A DNA stretch of 64,000 nucleotides, taken from Hypericibacter adhaerens. Lineage in GTDB: Bacteria > Pseudomonadota > Alphaproteobacteria > Dongiales > Dongiaceae. A program made the position numbers and the translations under genes. The stretch's first letter is position 1, and the number at the start of each line of letters is the position of its first letter. This document shows, piece by piece, positions 42,862 through 51,809 of this stretch. The DNA is taken from the NCBI RefSeq assembly GCF_008728835.1, contig NZ_CP042582.1:2383001-2447000 (forward strand), given 5' to 3'. Below the pieces are notes generated by a model. It was not told the DNA's origin and made no database searches. It worked only from the letters and a program-made list of their open reading frames with translations.

Positions 42862-44382
42862 ATGCTTGACCAACCCGTCATGTCATTGATCGACACGAGC
42901 CGTCTTCGCGCGCGCTATGACAACTTCATCGGCGGCGGCTGGAAGGCACCGGCGAAAGGCCGGTATTTCACCGACAAGAGCCCGATCGACGGCAGCACGC
43001 TCTGCGAGGTCGCCCGTTCCGACGCGGACGATGTCGAGCGGGCCCTCGATGCGGCGCATGCCGCCCGTGTCGGCTGGGCGCGCACCGCGCCGGCGGAACG
43101 CGCAAGAATCCTGAACAAGATCGCGGATCGGATCGAAAGCAATCTCCAGCTCCTCGCCTATGTCGAGACCCGCGACAACGGCAAGCCTATCCGCGAGACC
43201 CTCAACGCCGACGTGCCGCTGGCCGCCGACCATTTCCGCTATTTCGCCGGCTGCATCCGCGCCGAGGAGGGCACGATCGGCGAGATCGATCATGACACCG
43301 TCGCCTATCACTTCCGCGAGCCGATGGGCGTGGTCGGCCAGATCATTCCCTGGAACTTCCCGCTCCTGATGGCCGCCTGGAAGATGGCGCCGGCCCTGGT
43401 CGCCGGAAACTGCGTGGTGATCAAGCCCGCCTCCGACACACCGATGAGCCTCGCGGTGCTGATGGATCTGATCGGCGACCTGCTGCCGCCGGGCGTGCTC
43501 AACGTGGTGTTCGGCCACGGCTCGGAGGTCGGCACGCCGCTGGCGCGCAGCCCGCGCATCGCCAAGATCGCCTTCACCGGCGAGACGACGACGGGCCGCC
43601 AGATCATGCAGTTCGCGGCCGAGACCATCATTCCCCAGACCATGGAGCTCGGCGGCAAGTCGCCGAACATCTTCTTCGCCGACGTGATGGACGAGGATGA
43701 CGCCTTCCTCGACAAGGCGCTCGAGGGCTTCTCGCTCTTCGCCTTCAACAAGGGCGAGGTCTGCACCTGCCCCTCGCGGGCCCTGGTCCAGGAATCGATC
43801 TTCGACAAGTTCCTGGAAAAGGCCGTGGCGCGCGTCGCGAAGATCAAGGTCGGCGATCCGCTCGATCCCACGACGCAGATGGGCCCGCAATGCTCCCGCG
43901 GCCAGCTCGAGAAGATCCTGGGCTATGTCGATATCGGCAAGCAGGAGGGCGCCAAATGCGTGACCGGCGGCGCGCGCGCCGAGCTCGGCGGCAAGCTCAA
44001 GGACGGCTTCTTCATGAAACCGACCGTCTTCGTCGGCCATAACAAGATGCGCATCTTCCAGGAGGAGATCTTCGGCCCGGTGCTGTCGGTGACGAAGTTC
44101 AAGACCCTGGAGGAGGCGATCGAGATCGGCAACGACACGATCTACGGCCTGGGTGCCGGCGTCTGGTCGCGCAACGTGAACAACACCTACCGGGTCGGCC
44201 GCGAGATCCAGGCGGGGCGCGTCTGGACCAACTGCTACCACATGTATCCGGCCCATGCCGCGTTCGGTGGATACAAGCAGTCGGGATTCGGCCGCGAGAC
44301 GCACAAGCTGATCCTCGACCACTATCAGCAGACCAAGAACCTGCTGGTCAGTTACAGCCCGAAGGCGCAGGGCCTGTTCTGA
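42862..44382 (+). CDS. aldehyde dehydrogenase (ExaC/AldB-like)
   Basis: 506 residues from ATG 42862, preceded by AAGGAGCAGG. NAD(P)+-dependent oxidation of acetaldehyde or similar aldehydes to the acid. [19 protein letters not shown] and VIKPASDTP bind the cofactor; [12 protein letters not shown], the general-base Glu in [12 protein letters not shown], and catalytic Cys in [11 protein letters not shown] follow; then EIFGPVLSV and [14 protein letters not shown]. Closest in style to the AldB/ExaC group, whose genes commonly sit next to a DUF779 gene, as here. It is divergent from AdhP, suggesting an ethanol to acetate route. Confidence 0.95.
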   Translation: MLDQPVMSLIDTSRLRARYDNFIGGGWKAPAKGRYFTDKSPIDGSTLCEVARSDADDVERALDAAHAARVGWARTAPAERARILNKIADRIESNLQLLAYVETRDNGKPIRETLNADVPLAADHFRYFAGCIRAEEGTIGEIDHDTVAYHFREPMGVVGQIIPWNFPLLMAAWKMAPALVAGNCVVIKPASDTPMSLAVLMDLIGDLLPPGVLNVVFGHGSEVGTPLARSPRIAKIAFTGETTTGRQIMQFAAETIIPQTMELGGKSPNIFFADVMDEDDAFLDKALEGFSLFAFNKGEVCTCPSRALVQESIFDKFLEKAVARVAKIKVGDPLDPTTQMGPQCSRGQLEKILGYVDIGKQEGAKCVTGGARAELGGKLKDGFFMKPTVFVGHNKMRIFQEEIFGPVLSVTKFKTLEEAIEIGNDTIYGLGAGVWSRNVNNTYRVGREIQAGRVWTNCYHMYPAHAAFGGYKQSGFGRETHKLILDHYQQTKNLLVSYSPKAQGLF

Positions 44383-44387
44383 TCGGG

Positions 44388-44439
44388 CAACGGCCGATGG
44401 CCGGCCTGGCGGGCACAAGCGCCGCCGGGCCGGCCGTTG
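44388..44439 (+). other. stem-loop in the aldehyde dehydrogenase-DUF779 spacer
   Basis: CAACGGCCG (44388-44396) pairs with CGGCCGTTG (44431-44439), with further G/C-rich pairing inside (GGCCGGC and GCCGGCC). No T-run. It may set relative expression of the two genes. Confidence 0.5.
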
Positions 44440-44461
44440 TCGCTGGAACAGGAGGGCGGAC

Positions 44462-44866
44462 ATGCCCGATCGCGTCGTCTTCACGCCATCGGCCCTGGCC
44501 TTGACCCGGCGGTTGCGCGAGACCTTCGGCCCCCTGATCTTCCACCTGTCGGGCGGATGCTGCGAAGGCAGCGCGCCCATGTGCTTCCGGCAAAGCGATT
44601 TCAGGGTCGGCGCGCAGGATGTGCGGCTCGGCATGATCGAAGGCTGCCCCTTCTATGTCGGGCCGGCGCAGTTCAACTATTGGGCCTGCTGCCAGCTGAC
44701 GGTCGACGTGACGACCGACGGCGGCGACAGCTTCTCGCTGGAAGCGGCGGAAGGGGTTCGCTTCATCGTCCGCTCCCGCCTCTTCACCGACGAGGAGGTG
44801 GCGGAGCTCGAGGCGGCAGGACCGCCGCCGGCGGGACCGATCGGTCCACGGCCGACGGCGGTCTGA
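44462..44866 (+). CDS. DUF779 protein, partner of aldehyde dehydrogenase
   Basis: 134 residues. The conserved DUF779 core is present: LIFHLSGGCCEGSAPMCF, GCPFYVGPAQFNYWACCQLTVDV and EGVRFIVRSRLFTDEE. Several cysteines (two CC pairs) could bind metal. AGGAGGGC precedes the ATG. The family is found mainly beside ExaC/AldB-type acetaldehyde dehydrogenases, but its activity is not established. A Pro/Gly-rich C-terminus follows. It is cotranscribed with the aldehyde dehydrogenase gene, 79 bases upstream. Confidence 0.9.
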   Translation: MPDRVVFTPSALALTRRLRETFGPLIFHLSGGCCEGSAPMCFRQSDFRVGAQDVRLGMIEGCPFYVGPAQFNYWACCQLTVDVTTDGGDSFSLEAAEGVRFIVRSRLFTDEEVAELEAAGPPPAGPIGPRPTAV

Positions 44867-44887
44867 GATCCAGCCTGCGGTCCGTGC

Positions 44888-45925
44888 CTAGGCCGCGATG
44901 ATGACCTTGAGCGCCTGCGTGTCGGCGGCGTGGCCGAAGGTGTCGTAGGCCTCGAGGATCTGGTCCAGCTTGAAGCGGTGCGTGATCAGCCGCGTCGGGT
45001 CGATCTTCTTCGACTGCACCGTCTTGAGCAGCATCGGCGTCGTCACGGTGTCGACCAGCCGCGTCGTGATCGTGATGTTCTGCGACCAGAGCGTCTCCAG
45101 ATGCAGATCAACCTTGGCGCCATGAACGCCGACATTGGCGATGGTGCCGCCGGGCGCCACGATGTCCTCGCAGAGCAGGAAAGTGGCAGGCACGCCCACC
45201 GCCTCGATGGCCGTGTCGACGCCGGTCCCGCCGGTCAGCGCCTTCACGGCGTCGGCCGCCTTGCCGTCCTTGCTGTTGACCGTGTGAGTTGCGCCGAACT
45301 GCCGGGCGAGCCCCAGCCGGTTGTCGTCGAGATCGATCATGATGATCTCGGCCGGCGAGTAGAACTGCGCGGTCAGGAGCGCAGCGAGGCCGATCGGGCC
45401 GGCGCCGACGATGGCGACCGTCGAACCCGGCGCCACTTTGCCGTTGAGCACGCCGCATTCGAAGCCCGTGGGCAGGATATCGCTCAGCATCACCAGCGCC
45501 TCCTCGTCGCTCCCTTCGGGGATCGGATAGAGGCTCGTGTCGGCATGCGGCGTGCGGACATATTCGGCCTGGGTTCCGTCGATCATGTTGCCCAGAATCC
45601 AGCCGCCGGTGGTGCAATGCGAATACATCCCGCGGCGGCAATAGTCGCACTTGCCGCAGGAGGAGATGCAGGAGATCAGCACGCGGTCGCCGGGCTTGAA
45701 AGCCGTGACGCCGGCGCCCACGGAATCGACGATCCCGACACCTTCATGGCCGAGGATGCGGCCCGGCTGGCAGGTGGCGACATCGCCTTTCAGGATATGC
45801 AGATCGGTGCCGCAGATGGTGGTCTTGACGATCTTCACGATCGCATCGCCGGGCGCCTGGATCGTCGGCTTGGGCCGGTCTTCGACGGCCTTGCGGCCGG
45901 GGCCGCGATAGACGAGGGCTTTCAT
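44888..45925 (-). CDS. zinc-dependent alcohol dehydrogenase family protein
   Basis: 345 residues from ATG 45925; the frame runs on 18 codons upstream without a ribosome site. Catalytic zinc residues are in TTICGTDLHILKGD, GHEGVGIVDSVG and MLSDILPTGFECG. The structural zinc loop is CGKCDYCRRGMYSHC. The nucleotide fold is VAIVGAGPIGLAALLTAQFYSP with a downstream acidic residue (MIDLDDNRLG), indicating NAD+. It resembles secondary-alcohol or broad-range alcohol dehydrogenases. It is convergent with the DUF779 gene. A near-consensus FNR/FixK-like box lies 106 bases upstream. Confidence 0.93.
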   Translation of the reverse strand: MKALVYRGPGRKAVEDRPKPTIQAPGDAIVKIVKTTICGTDLHILKGDVATCQPGRILGHEGVGIVDSVGAGVTAFKPGDRVLISCISSCGKCDYCRRGMYSHCTTGGWILGNMIDGTQAEYVRTPHADTSLYPIPEGSDEEALVMLSDILPTGFECGVLNGKVAPGSTVAIVGAGPIGLAALLTAQFYSPAEIIMIDLDDNRLGLARQFGATHTVNSKDGKAADAVKALTGGTGVDTAIEAVGVPATFLLCEDIVAPGGTIANVGVHGAKVDLHLETLWSQNITITTRLVDTVTTPMLLKTVQSKKIDPTRLITHRFKLDQILEAYDTFGHAADTQALKVIIAA

Positions 45926-46030
45926 GACGTTTTCCTGTCGGCTGACGGTGGGGGGGAACAGTGACGCCGCCCCTCGCAAGGAGGATGGGTCGGCTCAGCC
46001 GCAAGACAACATGGTCGTGCGGGCACGGCC

Positions 46031-46044
46031 ATGACTTGGGTCAA
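46031..46044. promoter_or_regulatory. near-consensus FNR/FixK-type box upstream of the second alcohol dehydrogenase gene
   Basis: ATGAC-TTGG-GTCAA, one base off TTGAC-N4-GTCAA, with the TGAC/GTCA core intact. It lies 106 bases before the start at 45925. Its match to the perfect box at 42736 raises its credibility. Confidence 0.4.
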
Positions 46045-46049
46045 GCGCG

Positions 46050-46156
46050 CCATTGTTGTCCCCTCTCCCGCTTGCGGGAGAGGGCCAGGGAGAGGGCTGC
46101 ACCGACCGAGCAGCCTCCTCCTTAATCCTCCCCCGCGAAGCGGGGGAGGAGATGTT
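46050..46156. repeat. palindromic intergenic repeat, copy 2
   Basis: Two inverted repeats, CTCTCCCGCTTGCGGGAGAG and CCTCCCCCGCGAAGCGGGGGAGG, flank a middle AGAGGGCTG...GAGCAGCCTCCTCC. The order and core (GAGCAGCC) match the copy at 37680-37792. It lies directly after the CocE/NonD hydrolase gene's stop. Confidence 0.7.
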
Positions 46157-48170
46157 AGGGGAGATCCCGCGGAATCTTCCGCTCCCAGCGCTTGCTGAAC
46201 ACCTGCTTGTCGCCCTCGTAGCCCTCGAGCTCGAGTGTGACATTGAAATGACGCGCATCGGCGATGAAGCTGCTGCGGCCCTTGGTGCGGGTGTGCCACT
46301 CGCCGCGGCCGAGCGAGGCGAGCCAGGCATAGTCGGCGCGGGCCGAGAGCGGATCCTCGCCCCGGATGCGGTAGCGCTCGGTAAGATGCGCACCGTTCTC
46401 GAGGCCGATCGCCTCGAGCCGGTAGATGCCCTCGTCCTTGTCCACCGCATAGGTGGCTTCGTCGAGGCCGGGGTCGTAGCTCAGATTGAGCGCCGCGTCA
46501 TGCTTGCGGATCCAGGCGATCGGCCCGGGCATGGCCCCTTCGGCCGGCCCGAACTCCGGGAGCTGGTTGTCCTCCGCCCGGCGTGCCCGCACCGGCAGCA
46601 GCAGCCGGCTGCTGCCGGAATGAACGGTGATCGTCGCGGCCTCGGCCTGCGGCCAGAGGGTCGGCCAGTAGGCGGTCGAGATGGCGATGCGGATGCGATG
46701 CCCGGAGAGGAAGCGATAGCCGACATCGTTGAGCTGCACGCGAACGCGGTAGCGCTGTCCTGGCGTCAGCGCGGTGGGGGCCACATGGCTCTCGCGGTGG
46801 GAAAGATTGAGCACGCCATAGCTGACCCGCAGGGACGAGCCGTTGGCATCGACATCGCAGAGCCGCACCGCGATCTGGGCCTGCGGCTTGTCGGCGGCGA
46901 GCTCCAGCTCCACCACGGGCGCGCCGACGATGTCGAAGGCGGCCGGCAGGGGCGCCGTGTCGAAGCAGAGCGAGCGCGCATCGTCCTCGCGCTGCTCGAA
47001 GGCCATGTCGACCCCGTTGCCATAGGGACACCAGAAGCCCGCGGCCGAGCCCACATATTGCGGCGAGCGATGCAGCAGCGGCCTCTCGGGTGCCGGCTTG
47101 TCGCCCATGCCGTTCTCGTTGAGATAGAGCGTGCGCGTCTCGGTATGGGGCGAGGGCCAGCTTGGCTCGCCGATCCAGCGGCCCGGCCATTCCTCCTGAT
47201 AGGCCTTCGGCACCACGCGATCCATCACCCAGACCCGATAGCGCGGGCCGTCGAGCGCGCCGCGATCGATGCCCTTGAGCCACTGATCCCACCAGGCGAG
47301 GCATTCCTGCAGGAAGCCGATGGCGGGCAGGGGCCGCGCATTGTGCGGCCAGGTGTGGGCCCAGGGCCCCACCAGCCCCTTGCAGGGCACCTTGAGGTGG
47401 GCGAGGAGGCGCGGCACGGCGTTGCTGTAGGCGTCGATCCAGCCGCCCACCGCGAAGACGGGACATTCGATGTCGGCATAGTTCTCGCAGACCGAGCCCT
47501 GCTGCCAGAAGGCGTCGCGGCGCGGATGCTCCATCCAGCTGACCGCGAGAAGCGGCATGGTCTCGAGCCGGTCGAGCCACATCGAGCGCCAGCGCTCGCC
47601 CACGATCTCGGGATCGGGCGGCGGCGAGGCGTAGCAGGTCATGGCCGAGGCCCAGGTCGCGTTGTCGCCCAGCAGGCAGCCGCCCATGTAATGCACGTCG
47701 TCGGCATAGCGGTCGTCGGTGAAGCAGGCCGGGATGATGGCCTTGAGCTCGGGCGGCCGGCGCGCCGCGATCTGGAGCGCGTTGAAGCCGCCCCAGGAGA
47801 TGCCCATCATGCCGATCTTGCCGGTGCACCAGGGCTGGCTGGCGATCCAGCGCAGCGCCTCCAGCGCGTCGTCCTGCTCCTGCTTGATATATTCGTCGAC
47901 GAAACGCCCGTCGGAATCGCCGGTGCCGCGGATGTCGATGCGCAGCACCGCATAGCCCTGCCGCGCGAACCAGGGATGCATGATCTCGTCGCGCGGCGCC
48001 GTGCCGTCGCGCTTGCGGTAGGGCAGGTATTCGACGATGGCCGGCACGGGTGTCGTCTCGGCATCGGCCGGCAGCCAGAGGCGTGCCGCGAGCCGCACCC
48101 CGTCGGACATCGGGATCCAGACATTCTCGATTTCGCGGACTTCGCGGGGCGTGACGTTGATATAGCGCAT
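46155..48170 (-). CDS. CocE/NonD-family hydrolase (X-Pro dipeptidyl-peptidase S15-like)
   Basis: 671 residues. The alpha/beta-hydrolase domain has the nucleophile motif GMMGISWGGFNALQ. AVLRIDIRGTGDSDGRF precedes it, and the acid and His are expected around GGWIDAYSNAV and VGPWAHTWPHNA. The C-terminal third is a jelly-roll domain (LPLPAAFDIVGAPVVELELA region onward, with SHRESHVAPTALTPGQRYRVRVQL). Known members hydrolyse cocaine esters, glutaryl-7-ACA or N-terminal X-Pro peptides. No signal peptide. The natural substrate is unknown. It is a single gene followed by the palindromic repeat. Confidence 0.9.
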   Translation of the reverse strand: MRYINVTPREVREIENVWIPMSDGVRLAARLWLPADAETTPVPAIVEYLPYRKRDGTAPRDEIMHPWFARQGYAVLRIDIRGTGDSDGRFVDEYIKQEQDDALEALRWIASQPWCTGKIGMMGISWGGFNALQIAARRPPELKAIIPACFTDDRYADDVHYMGGCLLGDNATWASAMTCYASPPPDPEIVGERWRSMWLDRLETMPLLAVSWMEHPRRDAFWQQGSVCENYADIECPVFAVGGWIDAYSNAVPRLLAHLKVPCKGLVGPWAHTWPHNARPLPAIGFLQECLAWWDQWLKGIDRGALDGPRYRVWVMDRVVPKAYQEEWPGRWIGEPSWPSPHTETRTLYLNENGMGDKPAPERPLLHRSPQYVGSAAGFWCPYGNGVDMAFEQREDDARSLCFDTAPLPAAFDIVGAPVVELELAADKPQAQIAVRLCDVDANGSSLRVSYGVLNLSHRESHVAPTALTPGQRYRVRVQLNDVGYRFLSGHRIRIAISTAYWPTLWPQAEAATITVHSGSSRLLLPVRARRAEDNQLPEFGPAEGAMPGPIAWIRKHDAALNLSYDPGLDEATYAVDKDEGIYRLEAIGLENGAHLTERYRIRGEDPLSARADYAWLASLGRGEWHTRTKGRSSFIADARHFNVTLELEGYEGDKQVFSKRWERKIPRDLP

Positions 48171-48272
48171 GAGGGTCCGGATCGTAACAGGAGGGCGACC
48201 TTGAACGGCGCCCCTGTCTGGCGCAGCGCGCCCGTTCCGTCAACTGGCAGCGAGCGGGATCGACCCGGACGC

Positions 48273-50003
48273 CTACGTCGGCAGGAGCAGGATCAGACCG
48301 TGCTTGGCCAGCCAGACCAGCCCGCGGCGCAGGCTGTCCTGGCGTTCCGCCGGCGCCAGGGCGACGAGCTCGTCGGCCGTGGCGCTCTTGGCCTTGGCCA
48401 GATGCGCCAGCACCGCCATGCAGTCGCCGCGGTCGGGGAACACGTTCGAGGCGTAGGCGCTCGACGGGTTGCGCCGCATCTGATCGAGCCGCTTCACGTC
48501 GGCGCCCGCGACGGCCTCGATCTTGGTATCCGGCCTGAGTTCATGGGTCGGATAGTGGGAGAAGGCGTCGAACGGATCGAGCCGCGCGGGCCAGGCCGGG
48601 CCCTTGCCGCGGGGTGCCGACTCCTTCGCCGTCTTGCGGATCTTCGCGAGCTCCTGCCAGAGCGCCTGATACTGGCCGATGACGGTCTTCCAGTCGAAAA
48701 CCTCGCGCGCGCGCCGACGCGCCTGGCCGCCGAGCTTCTCGCGCAGCTCCCGGTTCTTGGCGAGACGGACCAGGGCCTCGCAGGCCGCCTGCGTGTCCAC
48801 CGCGACGAACTGGCAGGCGTTGCCGCAATAGCGGTCATAGCTGTCGGCGCCGGAGATCTGGCGATAGATCAGATCCTCGCCCAGCGGTGCCGGTGGCTGC
48901 CAGGTGCGGATGCGGAACCCGTCCTCGCCGTCGCGCACCGTGTCCATATAGCCGTCCCAATCGCTGACCAGGCAGGGCAGGCCCGCCGCCATGGCCTCGA
49001 TCGGCGTGAGGCCGAAGGTCTCCTGGATGTTGTCGGAGAAGGAGACGAAGATATCGGCCGCGGCCCATATCTCGGTACGGATATCCTTCTTGCGGCCATC
49101 GAGGAAGATCGCGTTGACCGAGGGGCAGAACTCGCGGGCCCCGCTGCGGAAGGACTGCTCGATCGCGTCGTTGGCGAACCAGCCGGCCTGGATCAGATGG
49201 ACCTTGCCCTTGATCGCCTTGGCCGCGGCCTCGGCCGCCAGATACATCGGCAGGGGATGGGCCTTGGCATGGAAGGAGAGCCGGCCCACGAACAGCAGCG
49301 CGATATCGCGATCGGCGATGCGCAGGCGCTCGCGCCAGGTCCGGCGGGCGGGCCCGTTCGGCTTGAACCCGTCGCAATCGACACCGAGCGGGATGACCGG
49401 CAGCTCGGGCAGCGCCAGCTTGCCGGTGGCACCCAGCCGGTCGCGGAAGAAATCCATCTGCGCGTCGATGACGCGGTCGACCGTCTTGCGGACGGCGGTC
49501 GAGCTGCAGATCAGCGCGTCCCAGCGCTGCACGGGGCCGGTCACGAGACCGGTGATCGCATCCATCGCGCCGAAGGAGGCGGTGGTGTGGGTGATGCCCG
49601 AGATCGAGAAGTCGCGCTGGTCGCAGCGCGCGCGCCGCATCCAGGCATGCTCGGCGATGCCGGGGCCGGGGAGGAAGAGGGAGCCCGACTCCTTCAGCGC
49701 ATCGAGGCGGTTGTACATGGCGATGGAGACCGGCGTCTGGGGCGTGACCTGGCGCATGGCCTCGGTGAAATGACGGCCGTCGGCCTCGGTCGGCGTCAGC
49801 GCCCAGAAACGGTCGACGCCCGCATGGCGCGCGAAGCCCCTGAGGAAGCCTTCGCCGGCGGCATGGCGGCCCATCAGCTTCGGACGCGAGGTGTCGTAGC
49901 CCTCGGCCGCGAACATGATCGCCGCGTTCGCGGGCTGCGCGTCGACAGCATCCGCGGTCTGCGCATCGGGACGGTGCGCCGTCATCGGGCCGTTATCCTC
50001 CAT
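48273..50003 (-). CDS. glycosyltransferase family 4 protein with extra C-terminal domain
   Basis: 576 residues from ATG 50003, preceded by CAGGAG; a longer frame lacks a site. The GT-B fold shows VIPLGVDCDGFKP and LLFVGRLSFHAKAHPLPMYLAA. The EX7E donor-binding motif is ETFGLTPIEAMAAGLPCLVSDWDG. The glycosyl part ends near residue 460. About 115 further residues include a basic linker and a helical end (MAVLAHLAKAKSATADELVALAPAERQDSLRRGLVWLAKHGLILLL) that looks like a winged-helix or small helical module. Donor and acceptor are unknown. It is not part of a visible polysaccharide cluster. Confidence 0.85.
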   Translation of the reverse strand: MEDNGPMTAHRPDAQTADAVDAQPANAAIMFAAEGYDTSRPKLMGRHAAGEGFLRGFARHAGVDRFWALTPTEADGRHFTEAMRQVTPQTPVSIAMYNRLDALKESGSLFLPGPGIAEHAWMRRARCDQRDFSISGITHTTASFGAMDAITGLVTGPVQRWDALICSSTAVRKTVDRVIDAQMDFFRDRLGATGKLALPELPVIPLGVDCDGFKPNGPARRTWRERLRIADRDIALLFVGRLSFHAKAHPLPMYLAAEAAAKAIKGKVHLIQAGWFANDAIEQSFRSGAREFCPSVNAIFLDGRKKDIRTEIWAAADIFVSFSDNIQETFGLTPIEAMAAGLPCLVSDWDGYMDTVRDGEDGFRIRTWQPPAPLGEDLIYRQISGADSYDRYCGNACQFVAVDTQAACEALVRLAKNRELREKLGGQARRRAREVFDWKTVIGQYQALWQELAKIRKTAKESAPRGKGPAWPARLDPFDAFSHYPTHELRPDTKIEAVAGADVKRLDQMRRNPSSAYASNVFPDRGDCMAVLAHLAKAKSATADELVALAPAERQDSLRRGLVWLAKHGLILLLPT

Positions 50004-50512
50004 GGCGGTCTCCTGAGCCCACGCTGGGGCGGGGACCGGCCGGCTGTAACCTGGATTCGGGCGGCCCCACAAGGGGATGCGTCAAGGATTCCAGGGATTT
50101 GATGCGGAACTGTAAAGGAACATCGTAAAAGGCGAAGCGATTTCGCTAACCGTAATTGCGGCGATCGCTCGATCAATCAATACGTTGCAGCCGTTCTCCC
50201 GCCGATAGGGTGAAAGCTTGCCCGACGGAAGCGGGCGAAGGCCGTTTCCTGGCTACCGAGCCAATCATCGGCCGTGGCGGAAGGAATTGCCGGCGGGCGG
50301 CGCCGAACTTGCCGACCGCCATGCGGACCGGATCGCCGCGACCCGCGGGGCCATCTGCGGAAACGGCTCTAACTCTGCGAATTTGCTTGATGAATTTGGC
50401 GCCATCTTTGCTTCGGTCTGCCAAGGGCCGGGCGGGCCTGGGCGCGAGCTCAGGCAAGATCCGGCCGGCCCTGCCTTGCGACGGAAATTCACGAGAAGAA
50501 GGAGAACTCCCC
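50004..50512. other. intergenic region before the first EF-hand gene
   Basis: 509 bases. An A/T-rich part at about 50100-50200 probably holds the divergent promoters. The last 32 bases carry the leader shared with the second EF-hand gene (see findings). No gene is seen. Confidence 0.5.
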
Positions 50513-50965
50513 ATGGTTTCCGGAGTGGGTGGCACGTCATCGCTCGACGCCGCCACCCTGCAGCAAATGCGGGACAAGATGTTCTCGCGGCTCGATGCCG
50601 ACAATGACGGGACGATCAGCCAGTCGGAGTTCGACGCTGGTTCCCCGTCAAAGGATGCCGCCGCCAAAGCGGATCAGATGTTCGCCGCCTTCGATACCGA
50701 TGGCGACGGCAGGCTGACCAAATCCGAGTTGGCGTCCGGCTTCGAGAAGATGAGTTCCGCCATGAAGAGCGTGCTGCTGGGATCCCAGGGTGCCGCCACC
50801 ACGGGCGACACCGGCACGGATCCGATGCAGGACATCACGCTCCAGCTCCTCGACAGCCTGACCTCGTCCGACGGCACGTCGGCAACGGGGCTGGGCGCCT
50901 CGACCCAGCAGAGCCTGCTATCGTCGCTGCTGGGTTTGCAGGAGCAGGGGGCGCAGGCCGGTTGA
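50513..50965 (+). CDS. EF-hand calcium-binding protein, copy 1
   Basis: 150 residues without signal peptide. Two canonical EF-hand loops are DADNDGTISQSE (28-39) and DTDGDGRLTKSE (61-72), each with Asp/Asn at 1, 3, 5 and Glu at 12. A Ser/Thr/Gly-rich linker follows, then a terminal helix QQSLLSSLLGLQEQGAQAG. The start MVSGVGGTSSLDAATLQQMRDKMF is shared in pattern with the protein at 56673-57257. Likely a cytoplasmic or non-classically exported Ca2+ sensor or buffer. GAAGGAGAACTCCCC precedes the ATG. It is monocistronic, followed by FecR. Confidence 0.88.
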   Translation: MVSGVGGTSSLDAATLQQMRDKMFSRLDADNDGTISQSEFDAGSPSKDAAAKADQMFAAFDTDGDGRLTKSELASGFEKMSSAMKSVLLGSQGAATTGDTGTDPMQDITLQLLDSLTSSDGTSATGLGASTQQSLLSSLLGLQEQGAQAG

Positions 50966-51166
50966 TCCCGGGCTGCTGACCTATCCGGTGTCCCACCGCC
51001 AGCCACGGCGTTGGGACACCGGCCCCGTCCTTGGGCCATGCCGTACCGCGGCTGTCAGCCATCCATGATCAATTTGTGCCGTGAAGAGGGGCGGTGCCAT
51101 GCCCTTGTGGGCGCCCCGGTCCCGGCGTAAGCCTTTGGCCGGCATCTCCAAGGATCGGAACGGATC

Positions 51167-51799
51167 ATGGGAATGGATCGGCGAAGCCTGCTGCGCACGC
51201 TGCTGGCCGTCGTCGGCTGCGGCGCGATGAGCCGGCCGCTGGCCTCGGCGGAGCCCGCGGGGCAGGTCGTTCGCACCCAAGGCCAGGTGACCAAGATGGC
51301 GGGGACGGGAGCGGCGGTGCCGCTCGGCCCGGACGCCCCGGTCGCCGTCGGCGACACGATCGTCACCGCGGACGGCGCCAAGGTGGATCTGCGGTTCGTC
51401 GACGGGTCGCTGCTGACGGTCGGTCCCTCGAGCCGCGTCGAGATCGCGCGCTACGCGCCCGCGGCGAGCGGCGGTCGGGGCGAAGCGCTGCTGTCGCTGC
51501 TGAACGGGATCATCAAGCTGATCGTGGACGAGGGTGGCCGCTGGAATCGGTTCGCCGTCGGCACCGAGACCGCGATCGCCTCGGTGCGCGGCACCGAATG
51601 GCTGGTCGATGCGGCCCCCGGCAAGACGGGCGTTCTCGTCCTGCAGGGCGCCGTCCAGGTGGTTGGACGTGTCGCCGGCCGGTCCGTCACGCTGGGGCCG
51701 GGCCAGGGCACCGACGTCGCGGCCGGCGCGGCGCCGACCCCGCCCAAGATCTGGGGTGCCGCCCGCCGCGACGCCGCGGTCGCGCGCGTCACCTGGTGA
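51167..51799 (+). CDS. FecR-domain periplasmic protein
   Basis: 210 residues. The N-terminus MDRRSLLRTLLAVVGCGAMS (after a two-residue leader) is a twin-arginine-like signal. The FecR domain covers about 35-150: VGDTIVTADGAKVDLRFVDGSLLTVGPSSRVEI, with a central LNGIIKLIVDEG and VGTETAIASVRGTEWLVDA. Such domains often occur beside CHASE2-cyclase proteins and are thought to work with the cyclase's sensor domain. The stop is 10 bases before the start of the cyclase gene, so the two are in one operon. Confidence 0.88.
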   Translation: MGMDRRSLLRTLLAVVGCGAMSRPLASAEPAGQVVRTQGQVTKMAGTGAAVPLGPDAPVAVGDTIVTADGAKVDLRFVDGSLLTVGPSSRVEIARYAPAASGGRGEALLSLLNGIIKLIVDEGGRWNRFAVGTETAIASVRGTEWLVDAAPGKTGVLVLQGAVQVVGRVAGRSVTLGPGQGTDVAAGAAPTPPKIWGAARRDAAVARVTW

Positions 51800-51809
51800 C
51801 CATGACGCG

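Noticed and set aside
46053..50102. A 1349-codon open frame on the plus strand across the CocE/NonD hydrolase and glycosyltransferase genes
   Set aside because: It is antisense to two genes with clear motifs, has low-complexity Arg/Ala/Gly/Asp composition without domain signatures, and is explained by GC bias at codon position 3.
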